Below, piece after piece: positions 1 through 11,500 of a DNA stretch of 64,000 nucleotides. The notes beneath the pieces are model-generated. The model was not told the origin of the DNA and made no database searches. It worked only from the letters and a program-made list of their open reading frames with translations. The translations under genes were made by a program, and so were the position numbers. Source of the stretch: Pseudarthrobacter sp. NamE5 (GTDB lineage Bacteria; Actinomycetota; Actinomycetes; Actinomycetales; Micrococcaceae). Within the stretch, counting starts at the first letter, position 1, and each line of letters starts with the position of its first letter. The stretch is from assembly GCF_005796225.1 (NCBI RefSeq), contig NZ_VAHO01000001.1, forward strand, positions 124,001-188,000, read 5' to 3'.

Positions 1-871
1 CCGGGCTGACGGGGCCAGGGAAATAGCTCATACGCTCACTGTCCAGGAGCACCCTGGTGTCCCCCGAGGCCACGTTCAAGGCCACCAGGACGGAGCGGCT
101 GTCCGCCTTGGCCAACGGCCTGGTGTAGCTCGTGTAGATGGTTTTGCCGTCGGGGCTGACCACCGTTTCCGCCTCCCTAAGCCTGGGCCCGGCGTCCGGG
201 GTGAGGTTTCGGAGAACCAGGGGCGCTGCGGCGTCCACCGTTGACGGCTTGCCCGGTTGCCTCTCCTTTCCGGGCTCCACGGCGAAGATCCGGGGCTGGC
301 CCGGACCCAGGTCCGCGTCCCAGTACCGCACCGGGTACTCGCTGTGCAGGATGGCGGTGACCTTCTTGTCCTTGCGGGATTTGCGGCGCTGGGCGTCGTC
401 CTCCTCGTCGACGGAACCGGCCAGGACCTCTGCCGTCACGAAGGTGGCATCCGCGTTCCTGGCGGTCAGCACTGCCCCCACACCGCCGGCCCGGTTCACC
501 ACCACCCGGGCCTCGCCGCCGCCGGCAGGCAGGAGCCACAGGGCGCTGACCGGATCTTCCTCGGGACTGTCGGGGTCCGGCCGGGCGGACGTGAAGTAGA
601 CATCCCCGTTGGCAGCAAACGCCGCCCCGGCCTCGCCCTTGGCACTGCGGGTGATGCGCCGCGCCTGCTTCTCCCCGGCGGGATCGAGCTCCCACAGCGC
701 GGTGGCAAACTCCGTGCCCTTGCCGTTCAGGGTGGCAACGGTAGTAACCAGGCGGCTGCCGTCCGGGCTCAGGGCCAGTCCGCTTACCCGTGGGATGGAG
801 AGGTAATGGTCCAGGTCGTGGAAAGGGGTCAAAGGTTGCTCATCCGGGATCACCGGGTCCAAGTTAGCCAT
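1..871 (-). CDS. S9 family (prolyl oligopeptidase-type) peptidase, N-terminal part, cut by window edge
   Basis: The reading frame opens at an ATG whose complement lies at 869-871 and runs without a stop through the left edge (290 codons visible). The protein begins MANLDPVIPDEQPLTPF, and residues such as SGLALSPDGSRL and VVSPDGKTIYTSY are the repeated 'SPDG' blades of the beta-propeller that precedes the alpha/beta-hydrolase domain in S9 acylaminoacyl peptidases. The catalytic Ser-Asp-His domain would lie left of the window, so activity cannot be checked. A purine-rich GGGGGC sits just before the ATG. It lies downstream of clpC on the same strand, separated by a hairpin at 939-971, so it is probably a separate unit. 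The family assignment is by recognition; the exact subfamily is uncertain. Confidence 0.8.
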   Translation of the reverse strand, partial: MANLDPVIPDEQPLTPFHDLDHYLSIPRVSGLALSPDGSRLVTTVATLNGKGTEFATALWELDPAGEKQARRITRSAKGEAGAAFAANGDVYFTSARPDPDSPEEDPVSALWLLPAGGGEARVVVNRAGGVGAVLTARNADATFVTAEVLAGSVDEEDDAQRRKSRKDKKVTAILHSEYPVRYWDADLGPGQPRIFAVEPGKERQPGKPSTVDAAAPLVLRNLTPDAGPRLREAETVVSPDGKTIYTSYTRPLAKADSRSVLVALNVASGDTRVLLDSERMSYFPGPVSP

Positions 872-938
872 GCCCCCGATTCAACCCGACTGTGCCCGGC
901 ATCACAAAACGGACGGAACCCGGGCGGAGGCAAGACGA

Positions 939-971
939 AGGCCCCGCGGGCTCTGGGAGCCGGCGGGGCCT
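939..971 (-). terminator. hairpin terminator after clpC
   Basis: Arms AGGCCCCGC (939-947) and GCGGGGCCT (963-971) pair perfectly, and the loop contains a further GGCTC/GAGCC pairing. On the minus strand it lies 14 bases after the clpC stop and is followed by a weak TCGTCTT tract, so it is a GC-rich and rather poor intrinsic terminator. Confidence 0.55.
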
Positions 972-984
972 CTCGTGCTGCTGC

Positions 985-3477
<2,493 letters not shown>

Positions 3478-3541
3478 TTCGCCACACTCCTAGCTACGAC
3501 GTACTTTGATGCTACGTGGCGGGCCCGGACTTGTGGAGCGT

Positions 3542-3559
3542 GTTCGCCACAGGGGAAAC
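3542..3559 (-). promoter_or_regulatory. possible ClgR-type operator upstream of clpC
   Basis: The plus-strand sequence GTTCGCCACAGGGGAAAC is an imperfect palindrome (TTCGCC / GGGGAA) 65 bases upstream of the clpC start. It resembles the CGC-N5-GCG core reported for ClgR, the activator of clp genes in actinobacteria, with one deviation in the right half (GGG for GCG). The placement fits an activator site, but the match is imperfect. The rest of 3478-3785 shows no gene. Confidence 0.3.
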
Positions 3560-3790
3560 CTGGCCGGTGTGGGAATACGACGGCGGCGGGCCCGGAAGGA
3601 CCGTCGCGGGTCTTTTTCCGGAGACTGCTGCAGGCGGCTCCGCGGCGGCCAGCCGGGCCGACTGTGCCACCTGCCCCGGCCATGCGGCCGCAAGGGCAGC
3701 TGAGCGGATCCAGCCGTGCCGGCCGAGTGAAAGTAGCCGGGCACTTTTCCGGACAGGGGCCGTGCGGGAAATTCCAGTCCATGCACGAAA

Positions 3791-3824
3791 AAGCCCTGCT
3801 TCCCGGCGTCCGGAAGCAGGGCCT
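3791..3824 (-). terminator. rho-independent terminator of lsr2
   Basis: An 11-bp perfect stem, GCCCTGCTTCC (3793-3803) with GGAAGCAGGGC (3812-3822) and an 8-base loop, is followed on the minus strand by TTTTT. It starts 21 bases after the lsr2 stop and is a textbook intrinsic terminator that separates lsr2 from clpC. Confidence 0.9.
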
Positions 3825-3843
3825 AACGAGACCTGGGGCACTT

Positions 3844-4176
3844 CTAGGAATTTGCCTTTTGGTAGGCTTCCTGGATTTCGGCCTGAATTCGGCCGCGGCT
3901 GTTAACCGTGTAGCCGTTTTCGCGGGCCCATTGCCTAATCTGCGCAGAGTCGTGGCTGCGGCCACCCGGTGCTGCCTTAGTGCGGGTGGCGGTGCGGCCG
4001 CCGGAAGTTTTCCGTGCTGCTGCAACAAAACGCTCCAGCGAAGAGCGGAGCTCAGCAGCGTTTGCTGCTGACAGATCAATCTCATAGTTGACCCCATCGA
4101 GGCCAAACTTAACATTCTCGTCTGCGGATCCCCCATCCAGATCATCAACGAGGATGATGTTTACTTTCTGTGCCAT
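3844..4176 (-). CDS. lsr2: Lsr2 nucleoid-associated, xenogeneic-silencing protein
   Basis: A 110-residue protein with the Lsr2 layout: an N-terminal oligomerisation domain (MAQKVNIILVDDLDGG, then a region with VNYEIDLS), a basic linker (about residues 55-75), and a C-terminal DNA-binding domain ending with the AT-hook-like RGR in NSRGRIQAEI, preceded by IRQWARENGY. Lsr2 is the actinobacterial analogue of H-NS: it bridges AT-rich DNA in the minor groove and silences acquired genes. AGGAAGG lies 8 bases before the ATG, and a plausible promoter sits at 4236-4265. It has its own strong terminator. A silencer encoded beside a large accessory block is notable, but the clpC-lsr2-lysS order is conserved and so not special to this strain. 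Confidence 0.97.
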   Translation of the reverse strand: MAQKVNIILVDDLDGGSADENVKFGLDGVNYEIDLSAANAAELRSSLERFVAAARKTSGGRTATRTKAAPGGRSHDSAQIRQWARENGYTVNSRGRIQAEIQEAYQKANS

Positions 4177-4235
4177 TAAAGGCCTTCCTCTTGGAAAGGG
4201 TTCGGTTTTCAGAAAAGCAGGATGTTTCCCTAAAA

Positions 4236-4265
4236 AGTATGACTCCCTTTATGGCAACGCGTCAA
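4236..4265 (-). promoter_or_regulatory. predicted sigma-70-type promoter of lsr2
   Basis: On the minus strand TTGACG (4265-4260) is followed after 18 bases by CATACT (4241-4236), in an AT-rich stretch unusual for this window. The implied start lies about 53 bases before the lsr2 ATG. Confidence 0.5.
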
Positions 4266-4309
4266 AGCGCCAAATGGTTCCTGTGGATATTAGGGGGAAA
4301 GTTGCGGGT

Positions 4310-4489
4310 TTATCTATTCGGTTCCGAATCCGGGTGCTCTGCCGTTGACGCGGCGCGGGATTCGGCCTCCGCCTGCGCCTGGGCTTCGGCCTGGCGCTCG
4401 GCTTTGTCGGCGTTAAAGATCGATTTCATGGCAAACCAGAACAGCAAACCCACCACAATCGAAGGCAGGAGGACAGCTACGTATTCCAT
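4310..4489 (-). CDS. 59-residue single-pass membrane protein after lysS
   Basis: The ATG begins two bases after the lysS stop codon, so the gene is translationally coupled to lysS. The product starts MEYVAVLLPSIVVGLLFWFA, a clear membrane helix (about residues 4-21), followed by a charged, Ala/Glu/Gln-rich tail of about 38 residues ending EHPDSEPNR. GGCAGGAGGA inside the end of lysS could serve as ribosome binding site. I do not recognise a named family. Similar short Ala/Glu-tailed membrane proteins are common in Micrococcaceae, and coding is supported by coupling, hydrophobic pattern and GC-rich third positions. Function unknown. Confidence 0.7.
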   Translation of the reverse strand: MEYVAVLLPSIVVGLLFWFAMKSIFNADKAERQAEAQAQAEAESRAASTAEHPDSEPNR

Positions 4490-4491
4490 GG

Positions 4492-6024
4492 TCAGTGGCC
4501 CTCGGGCTTAAGCAGCGGGAAGAGGATGGTTTCACGGATTCCGGCGCCGGTGAAGAGCATCACCAGCCTGTCAATCCCCAGGCCGATTCCGCCCATCGGA
4601 GGAGCGCCGTATTCGAGGGCGCGCAGGAAGTCCTCATCCAGCTGCATCGCTTCGTCGTCACCAGCAGCGGCGTGGCGTGACTGCTCGGTGAGCCGCTCGC
4701 GCTGGATGACGGGGTCGATCAGTTCGGAGAAGGCGGTGCCGCGTTCCATGCCACCGATGATTAGGTCCCAGGCCTCGATGAGCCGGCCGTCCTCGCGGTG
4801 CGGGCGGGCCAGCGGCTGCGCGGACGGCGGGTAGTCGTAGACAAACGTGGGGTTCAGCAGCGTTGGTTCCACAATCTCGCCGAACAGCTCGACAACCAGC
4901 TTCTCAGCGTCCCACTTCGGGTCCACCTTGACCTCGTGCTTTTCGGCAATTCCGCGAAGCACCTCCAGCGGAGTATCCGGGGTGACTTCGTGGCCAACGG
5001 CGTCGGAAAGCCCCGGGTAAACGGCAAGCCATGCCCACTCGCCGTCGAGGTTGATCTCCCCTGCCTCGGTCTGAAGGACACGCCCGGCACCCACTGCGTC
5101 AGCGGCGTCGAGGATGATCTCCTTGATCCGCTCGGCCATGACAAACTGGTCGGCCCATGCCTCGTAGCACTCAAGGGTGGTGAACTCGGGGCTGTGGGTG
5201 GAGTCCACGCCCTCGTTGCGGAACACGCGGCCCATGTCGTAGACGCGGTCGATGCCGCCCACCACAGCACGCTTGAGGTACAGCTCCGTGGCGATACGCA
5301 GGGTCATCTTCTGGTCGAAGGCGTTCATGTGGGTCTCGAACGGGCGCGCCAGGGCGCCGCCGTGAACCAGCTGCAGGATGGGGGTCTCCACCTCAACGTA
5401 GTTGTGGCGGAAGAGTGTCTCGCGGATGGAGCGGGTGATGGCCGCGCGGGTGTACACCATTTCGCGGGCTTCGTCCCTGACCATCAGGTCCACGTAGCGC
5501 TGGCGGACGCGGGTCTCCTCGTTCAGCTCCGCGTGCAGCACCGGCAGCGGGCGCAGCGCCTTGGAAGCCATGGACCAGGAGTCAGCCATGATGGACAGTT
5601 CACCGCGGCGGGAGGAGAGGACCTCACCCTTGATGAACACGTGGTCACCAAGGTCCACCAGTGCCTTCCAGTCGGCGAGCGCCTCCTCGCCGATGTTGGC
5701 CAGGCTAAGCATGGCCTGCAGGCGGGTGCCCTTGCCATCCGTGCCGCCCTCCTGGAGCGTGGCGAAGCACAGCTTTCCGGTGTTGCGGATGAACACCACG
5801 CGGCCGGTGACGCCTACGATGTCACCCGTGGTGTCGTCTGCCTGCAGGTGGGCGTACTTCTCACGGATCTCCGCGAGCGAGTGCGTCCGCTCCACGCCCA
5901 CCGGGTACGCCTCTACGCCGCGCTCGATGAGTTTGGCGCGCTTCTCCATGCGGATCCGCATCTGCTCGCTGGCATCCAGCGGCTCCGGGGCGTTTTTGGG
6001 CGAGGGGGTGTTTTGGGAAGTCAC
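4492..6024 (-). CDS. lysS: lysyl-tRNA synthetase (class II)
   Basis: Charges tRNA-Lys in the cytoplasm. The N-terminal OB-fold (about residues 60-165, including GDIVGVTGRVVFIRNTGK) precedes the class II catalytic core with motif 2 (FRNEGVDSTHSPEF) and motif 3 (GIGLGIDRLVMLF) at the C-terminus. I place the start at the GTG at 6024, which gives 510 residues beginning VTSQNTPSP. The frame is open 11 codons further to 6057, but those residues are not family-like. On the minus strand TAAACT (6038-6033) lies 8 bases before that GTG and no Shine-Dalgarno is present, suggesting a leaderless mRNA. It is coupled to the 59-residue membrane gene downstream. The GTG start is an inference; identity is not in doubt. 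Confidence 0.95.
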   Translation of the reverse strand: MTSQNTPSPKNAPEPLDASEQMRIRMEKRAKLIERGVEAYPVGVERTHSLAEIREKYAHLQADDTTGDIVGVTGRVVFIRNTGKLCFATLQEGGTDGKGTRLQAMLSLANIGEEALADWKALVDLGDHVFIKGEVLSSRRGELSIMADSWSMASKALRPLPVLHAELNEETRVRQRYVDLMVRDEAREMVYTRAAITRSIRETLFRHNYVEVETPILQLVHGGALARPFETHMNAFDQKMTLRIATELYLKRAVVGGIDRVYDMGRVFRNEGVDSTHSPEFTTLECYEAWADQFVMAERIKEIILDAADAVGAGRVLQTEAGEINLDGEWAWLAVYPGLSDAVGHEVTPDTPLEVLRGIAEKHEVKVDPKWDAEKLVVELFGEIVEPTLLNPTFVYDYPPSAQPLARPHREDGRLIEAWDLIIGGMERGTAFSELIDPVIQRERLTEQSRHAAAGDDEAMQLDEDFLRALEYGAPPMGGIGLGIDRLVMLFTGAGIRETILFPLLKPEGH

Positions 6025-6032
6025 AATCCACA

Positions 6033-6038
6033 AGTTTA
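6033..6038 (-). promoter_or_regulatory. -10 element of a probably leaderless lysS promoter
   Basis: TAAACT ends 8 bases before the GTG at 6024, the spacing expected if transcription begins at the start codon. No convincing -35 was found. Confidence 0.4.
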
Positions 6039-6079
6039 CCGGGCGGGGAGGTCGCACCGCTCCTGCCTGGGACGGGGTG

Positions 6080-6574
6080 GTGAAAGAACAGGCACTTCCA
6101 ACGCACGACGGCGGCCGGCTGGCCTTGTACAGCTACGGCACCGGCGATGCGCCGGGGGAACGCCGCGTACTGCTGATCGGCGGGGCGTTCCTCACCGCCC
6201 TGATCTACCGGCCGTTTTCGATGGCGCTGGCCGAGGGCCTTGGGGCTGGCTGGGCGGTGGACGTCTACGACCGCCGCGGGCGCGGAAGCTCCTCGAAGCA
6301 GCCCGAGGACTATTCCATGGTGACCGAGATCGCGGACGTCCGCACAGTCCTGGACGCCACCGGCGCGCGAAACATCCTGGGCGACAGCCAAAATCCCTGA
6401 ACCGGTCCTGGCCGGGCTGATGGCCCTGCTGTCCCGCACCAAGGTGAACCGGAGCGGCTGCACGCCGCGGTCCCCGGCAGCACCTACGAGCTCTCGCCCA
6501 AGGGTTTCCACGGCTCCATCCCGGCAGCCATTGACGAACTGGTCACCGACATCTCCGAGTACTTCAAGGGCTGA
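6080..6574 (+). pseudogene. alpha/beta hydrolase remnant with internal deletion and frameshift
   Basis: The first part reads VKEQALPTHDGGRLALYSYG ... VYDRRGRGSSSKQPEDYSM and ends at a stop (6398-6400) just after ARNILGDSQNP. A second part in another frame reads STYELSPKGFHGSI ... DISEYFKG and stops at 6574, matching the family's C-terminus. Compared with the intact relative at 16354-17190 (NRRGRGSSSPQPEDYTL, nucleophile motif GHSFGG, C-terminal ELADFFAG), the segment from the nucleophile elbow through the cap is missing. It is therefore a dead gene made by deletion, not two genes. It lies just outside lysS and is followed by a long hairpin. Confidence 0.75.
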
Positions 6575-6586
6575 CTTCCTTTAGGA

Positions 6587-6644
6587 GTTCTTGTCCAGAT
6601 ATGCCGATTTAAACCGCGTGCAGTCTGCGTATCTGGACAAGAAC
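6587..6644. repeat. intergenic hairpin, family A copy 1
   Basis: Arms GTTCTTGTCCAGATATGC and its complement GCGTATCTGGACAAGAAC pair over 18 positions with one G-T exception, around a 22-base loop. It fills most of the 79-bp gap between the hydrolase remnant and the convergent allophanate hydrolase. Two further copies lie at 39421-39487 and 40860-40922. Confidence 0.85.
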
Positions 6645-6653
6645 GCAGGGGGG

Positions 6654-8501
6654 TTAGGTGCGCTCGCCCCTGCTGAACCCGGCCAGGGCAACGTCCCCGA
6701 GGTTCTGCCACAGGCTTTTGGGCTGGGGCAGGTGGTCCTTGGCTGCCAGCCAGTCGCCGTAGCGCGTGATGTCCTCCCCTCCTGATGCTGCGACGGCGTC
6801 GCAGGCGAAGCCGACGGCCCGGGAACCGTCGGCCAGTTCGATCGCCCCCAGCAGCATGGGTTCGGGCAGGGCGGCCAGGAACCTGCCCAGCCCCGCCTGT
6901 GACAGGAGCCACCGCTCCCCCACCAGCTCCGCGCCGTCGTCCGAACGGTACACGCCCGGCTTGGGCGGCACCGTGTCCAGGGAAACCATGCGGTAGCGCG
7001 CCGCGGTCCGCACCTCCCCGTCCCAGGCGGCGCCGAGTTCCTCGAGCTGGTGGGCCAGCGGCTGCCCCTTGCGGTGTGCGCCCACCACCACCAGTGAAGC
7101 AGCGGTGGCGCCTGCAGCGATTGGCCAGGGAGCGGACGACGACGGGCCGGCACCAGCGCGGGCCGCTGCCGGCGCCGCGCCCTGGGCAAAGAGTGCCGGG
7201 GCTTCCGGAGTTGCCTCCAGGAGGCGGGCGATGTCGGCGGCAACAGCGTCCTCAAACGTCCGGCCCACCACGGTCAGCCCGAACTGGGACCCGTCCACCT
7301 CTCCGGCCGGCACGGCAACGGCGCACAGGTCGAACAGGTTGCAGAAGTTCGTGTAGGTGCCCATCAGGGAGTTCACGCCCACCGGATCCGCGGCCACCTC
7401 GGCAAAAGTGGGATGGAACGGCGCCGTGGGAATCAGCAGGGCATCAAAACCTGCAAGCCCCGCCATCGCCTTCTGCTTCAACGCCTCGAGGCGCCCGGTG
7501 TCAGCGACGTACCGGTGGGCGGGCACTGCGCCTGCCGCCCGGATGATGCGCTCCACGGTAGGGTCCAGGCCCGCCTGGCTCTCCACACCGCCGTCGGCAT
7601 TTTCCAGGAACTCTCCGACGGCGGCGTAACGCTCCGCTACCAGCGCGCCGTCGTACAGCAGCCGGGCCGCTTCGAGGAAGGAATTGAAGTCAATGGGTTC
7701 CGCCTCCACGCCGGCGTCCTTGAGCCTGTCAACGTTGCGCCGGAATTCAGCAGCCCAGGCCTCCGGCAGTGCCGGCAGGGTTGCGGGGTAGGCGACGCGC
7801 GGCTTCTCCGGCGCTGCCAGCCGGATGTCTGCAGGCCATGCCCGGGCTCCTCCAGCCATCACGCCCATGGCAAGCTCCGCTGTGGAGAGCTGACGGGCGA
7901 AGATGGTGACCGCGTCCCAGGACCTGCACGCCGGCACCACACCGGCGGTGGACACGACATTGAGGGTGGGCTTGATGCCCACGATGCCCTGCAGCCCGGC
8001 AGGCACGCGGCCCGAACCGGCGGTATCCGTCCCAATGGCGATGTCCACGAGCCCCAGGGCCACCGCCACGGCCGAGCCGGAACTGGAGCCGCCGGAAATG
8101 AAGTCCGGACGGCGGGAGTCCCGGACCGCACCGTACGGGCTGCGCGTTCCCACCAGGCCGGTGGCGAACTGGTCCAGGTTGGCGGCGCCCAGGACCAGGG
8201 CGCCGGCGGCGCGCAGCCGGGCCACCGCCGCGGCGTCCTTGTCCGGGACATAGGCAAAGCCGGGGCACGCCGCCGTGGTCGGGATGCCTGCCACGTCGAC
8301 GTTGTTCTTGACGGCGAGCAGGAGCCCGGCCAGCGGCAGGCCGGCGCCGCCGGCAACTGCCGTGTCAATAGCCGCGGCCTCGGTCAGCAGCCCGTCAGCA
8401 TCGCGGAGGGTGATCCAGATTTCCGGGCGGTCGATGGCCTCCAGGGCGGCGAGCGCAGCCTGGACCCGCTTGGTGGCGGCACCCTGGGTCTCCATGTTCA
8501 T
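6654..8501 (-). CDS. atzF: allophanate hydrolase
   Basis: Hydrolyses allophanate, finally yielding two ammonia and two CO2. The 615 residues comprise an amidase-signature domain (about 1-445) with catalytic Lys in LLLAVKNNVDVAG (residue 65) and the Ser-cisSer-rich loop SGGSSSGSA near 140, followed by a smaller C-terminal domain (about 470-615) typical of AtzF and DUR1-type enzymes. Its ATG overlaps the carboxylase stop as ATGA, so it is the last cistron of the operon. A second in-frame ATG two codons later is possible. In this setting it handles the allophanate produced from carboxyguanidine or from urea carboxylation. A family A hairpin lies directly downstream and may end the transcript. 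Confidence 0.95.
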   Translation of the reverse strand: MNMETQGAATKRVQAALAALEAIDRPEIWITLRDADGLLTEAAAIDTAVAGGAGLPLAGLLLAVKNNVDVAGIPTTAACPGFAYVPDKDAAAVARLRAAGALVLGAANLDQFATGLVGTRSPYGAVRDSRRPDFISGGSSSGSAVAVALGLVDIAIGTDTAGSGRVPAGLQGIVGIKPTLNVVSTAGVVPACRSWDAVTIFARQLSTAELAMGVMAGGARAWPADIRLAAPEKPRVAYPATLPALPEAWAAEFRRNVDRLKDAGVEAEPIDFNSFLEAARLLYDGALVAERYAAVGEFLENADGGVESQAGLDPTVERIIRAAGAVPAHRYVADTGRLEALKQKAMAGLAGFDALLIPTAPFHPTFAEVAADPVGVNSLMGTYTNFCNLFDLCAVAVPAGEVDGSQFGLTVVGRTFEDAVAADIARLLEATPEAPALFAQGAAPAAARAGAGPSSSAPWPIAAGATAASLVVVGAHRKGQPLAHQLEELGAAWDGEVRTAARYRMVSLDTVPPKPGVYRSDDGAELVGERWLLSQAGLGRFLAALPEPMLLGAIELADGSRAVGFACDAVAASGGEDITRYGDWLAAKDHLPQPKSLWQNLGDVALAGFSRGERT

Positions 8502-11500
8502 ACTGCCGCCTCCTCGAGTTCCGCTGCTTCCAGCCCGTCCCCCGCTCCTGTATTTTCCAGCTCTGCGCCGGCGCCGAGGACCACCACGGCCTCTCCGGAA
8601 ACAACCTGCGAGCCGGCGGCCGGCAGGACCCGCAGCACCACGCCATCGCAGGGCGCCTCCAGCACGGTTTCCATCTTCATCGCCTCCAGTGACACCAGCG
8701 GCTGGCCCTTGACCACCCGGTCGCCTTCCGCCACGTCCACCTTCCAGACGCTCGCGGCGAAGGGTGCCGAGACGAGGGACCCGCCGTCCGGAACCGTTAC
8801 CTCGTCTGCCGGGGGCGCCACGACGGCGGCCAGCGCGTCGGCACGGTCAAACTCGCCGGCGTCCGCCCATGCCTGCCGTTCAGTGGCGAAGGCAGCCCCC
8901 TGCTTTTCCCGGAAGGCCGCAATCGACTCGCGGTTTTCCTCGAGGAATACCTCGTGTTCGGCAAGCGAGAAGATGCCGTCCTCGATCTCAACGCCGCGGC
9001 CACGTCCAGCGGCCATGTCAGCCCGGAGGTCCAGGAGTTCCTCTGGGCTGACGGGGTACCAGGAGATCCGGTCGAAGAAACGGAGCAGCCACGGCGAACC
9101 GGGCTCGAACGGGGCCGAGTCAGCGTAGCGGGACCAGACCTGGGTGGTGCGCCCAACGAACTGGTAACCCCCGGGGCCTTCCATGCCGTAAATGCACATG
9201 TATGCACCGCCGATGCCCACGGCGTTCTCGGGCGTCCAGGTGCGGGCCGGGTTGTACTTAGTGGTGACCAGGCGGTGGCGCGGATCCAGCGGCGTGGCCA
9301 CCGGGGCGCCGAGGTAAACATCGCCCAGTCCCAGGACCAGGTATTCGGCGTTAAAAACGGTGTCGAACACGTCAATAACCGAGTCCAAACCATTGATCCT
9401 GCGGATGAATTCGATGTTCCAGGGGCACCAGGGGGCGTCGTCACGGACACCTGCCATGTAGCGTTCGATGGCCTCGCGGGTAGCGGGGTCGTCCCAGGAC
9501 AGCGGCAGCCGGACGGTGCGGCTGGGAACCACCAGCTCGGAACTTGCCGGCAGCGCTGCCTCGACTTCCTGTACCAGGTCCAGGAGCCGGTTCGTGGACA
9601 AGACCGACGGATCCACCTTGATCTGCAGGGACCGGATGCCCGGGGTGAGGTCCACGATGCCCGGCACCCGGAGCTGCTCGATGTGCTGGTGCAGGGCGTG
9701 AACGCGCGCGCGGAGCCCAAGGTCCAGGACCATCTCGCCGTACTCCACCAGCAGGTTGTCGTCGCCGGAGCGGCGGTAGGTGACCGCAGGCCGCCCGGAA
9801 CCTTCCGGCACCCGGCCCAGGACGCCGTCGTCGCCATCTCCGCGGCGGGCGGTACGGAGCGCAGGCGCCGAGGCGGTGACGGCGGAAAGGTCCCCGGACC
9901 AGCCGGCGTCGCCAGGCAGAACCAGCTGCCGGCCCGGCCCCAGATCCTTGGCCGACGGCGCCCGGCTGGCTGTGATGGGCACGAACCGCACCTTGTCCCC
10001 CGGCCGGAGCTGGCCCAGCTTCCAGCGGTCGGCCGTCACCACGGTGACGGGGCAGACAAAGCCTCCCAGGCTGGGGCCGTCCGGACCAAGCAGGATGGGA
10101 GTGTCTCCGGTGAAGTCCAGGGCTCCCACTGAGTAGGCGGTGTCGTGGATGTTGGAGGGGTGCAGGCCGGCCTCGCCGCCGTCGGTCCGGGCCCAGCGCG
10201 GCTTGGGGCCGATGAGCCGGACGCCGGTGCGGGCCGAGTTGAAGTGGACCTCGTACTCTGCGCCGTACAGCTCTTCGATGTCCTCCCGCTGGAAGAACTC
10301 CGGGGCGCCGTGCGGCCCTTCCACCACGGTCAGTTCCCAGGCCGAGGTCAGGGCGGGGCGGCTGTCCAGTGGCACTGCTGCCGTGGGTGCCTCCCCAGTT
10401 TGGGTGACTGCACGGAGCACGTCGCCGGCGCGCAGGACGCGCCCGGCGTGGCCGCCGAACTGCCCCAGGGTGAAGGTGGAGGCGCTGCCAAGGTACGCCG
10501 GAATGTCCAGGCCGCCCTGGAACAGGATGTAACCGCGCAGGCCCTTGCCGCCGGCCGTGCCGACGTCGAGCGTTCCGCCCGCGGGGACCGTGACAGGCGC
10601 CCAGCTGGGCACCTCAGTCCCGTCAACTGTCACGGTTGCCTCGGCACCGGTGACGCAGACGGTGGTGGGGTGGGTGAACGTCAGGCTTGGGCCGGTCATG
10701 GTGAATTCCAGGCCCGGGGCACCTTCCGGGTTGCCAAGGACGGTGTTGCCGAGCCGGAAGGACAGATCATCCATGGGTCCGCTCGGCGGGACACCGATCT
10801 GCCACAGTCCCGTTCGGCCGGGCCAGTCCTGCACGCTGGTCTGCAGGCCCGGGCGGCCCACGGTGATCCGCGGCTCTGGATCCCCCACATTGTCCAGCGT
10901 GCCGGTGGAGTGCCGGACGCCGCGGACCGCATCCAGCGTGGTGGCTGCGCGGAGCATGCCGAGGTTGGTTTCGATCCCGTCGATCCGGGTGCCGGCGAGC
11001 GCTGCGGACAGCCGGTCAAATGCTTCTGTGCGGTTGGCGCCGGAGGTGATGATCTTGCCCAGGAGGGGGTCGTAGTTGGTGGACACCTCGGTACCGGTTT
11101 CGGCCCAGGCGTCCACGCGGACGTCCGCCGTGGCCGGATAGGCGGCATTGGTCACGGTGCCGGCGCTGGGCTGGAAGTTCCGGGCGGGATCCTCAGCGTA
11201 GACCCGGGCTTCCACGGCATGGCCGGAAACCGGCAGGCTGTCCGGCACGCCTTTGAGGACGGTTTCGGCGCCGCTCCCGCCTTGGGCCAGCCGGAGCATC
11301 CACTCCACCAGGTCCACGCCGGTGACGGCTTCGGTGACCGGGTGCTCCACCTGGAGACGCGCGTTGACTTCCAGGAAGGATGCCTCGCGGCGGGCCGGAT
11401 CATAGACAAACTCGACCGTACCGGCCGAGCGGTAGTTAAGGGAGGCGCAGAGGGCACGGGAGCTGCGGTGCAGCTCTTCGCGCAGTTCATCCGGCAGGTC

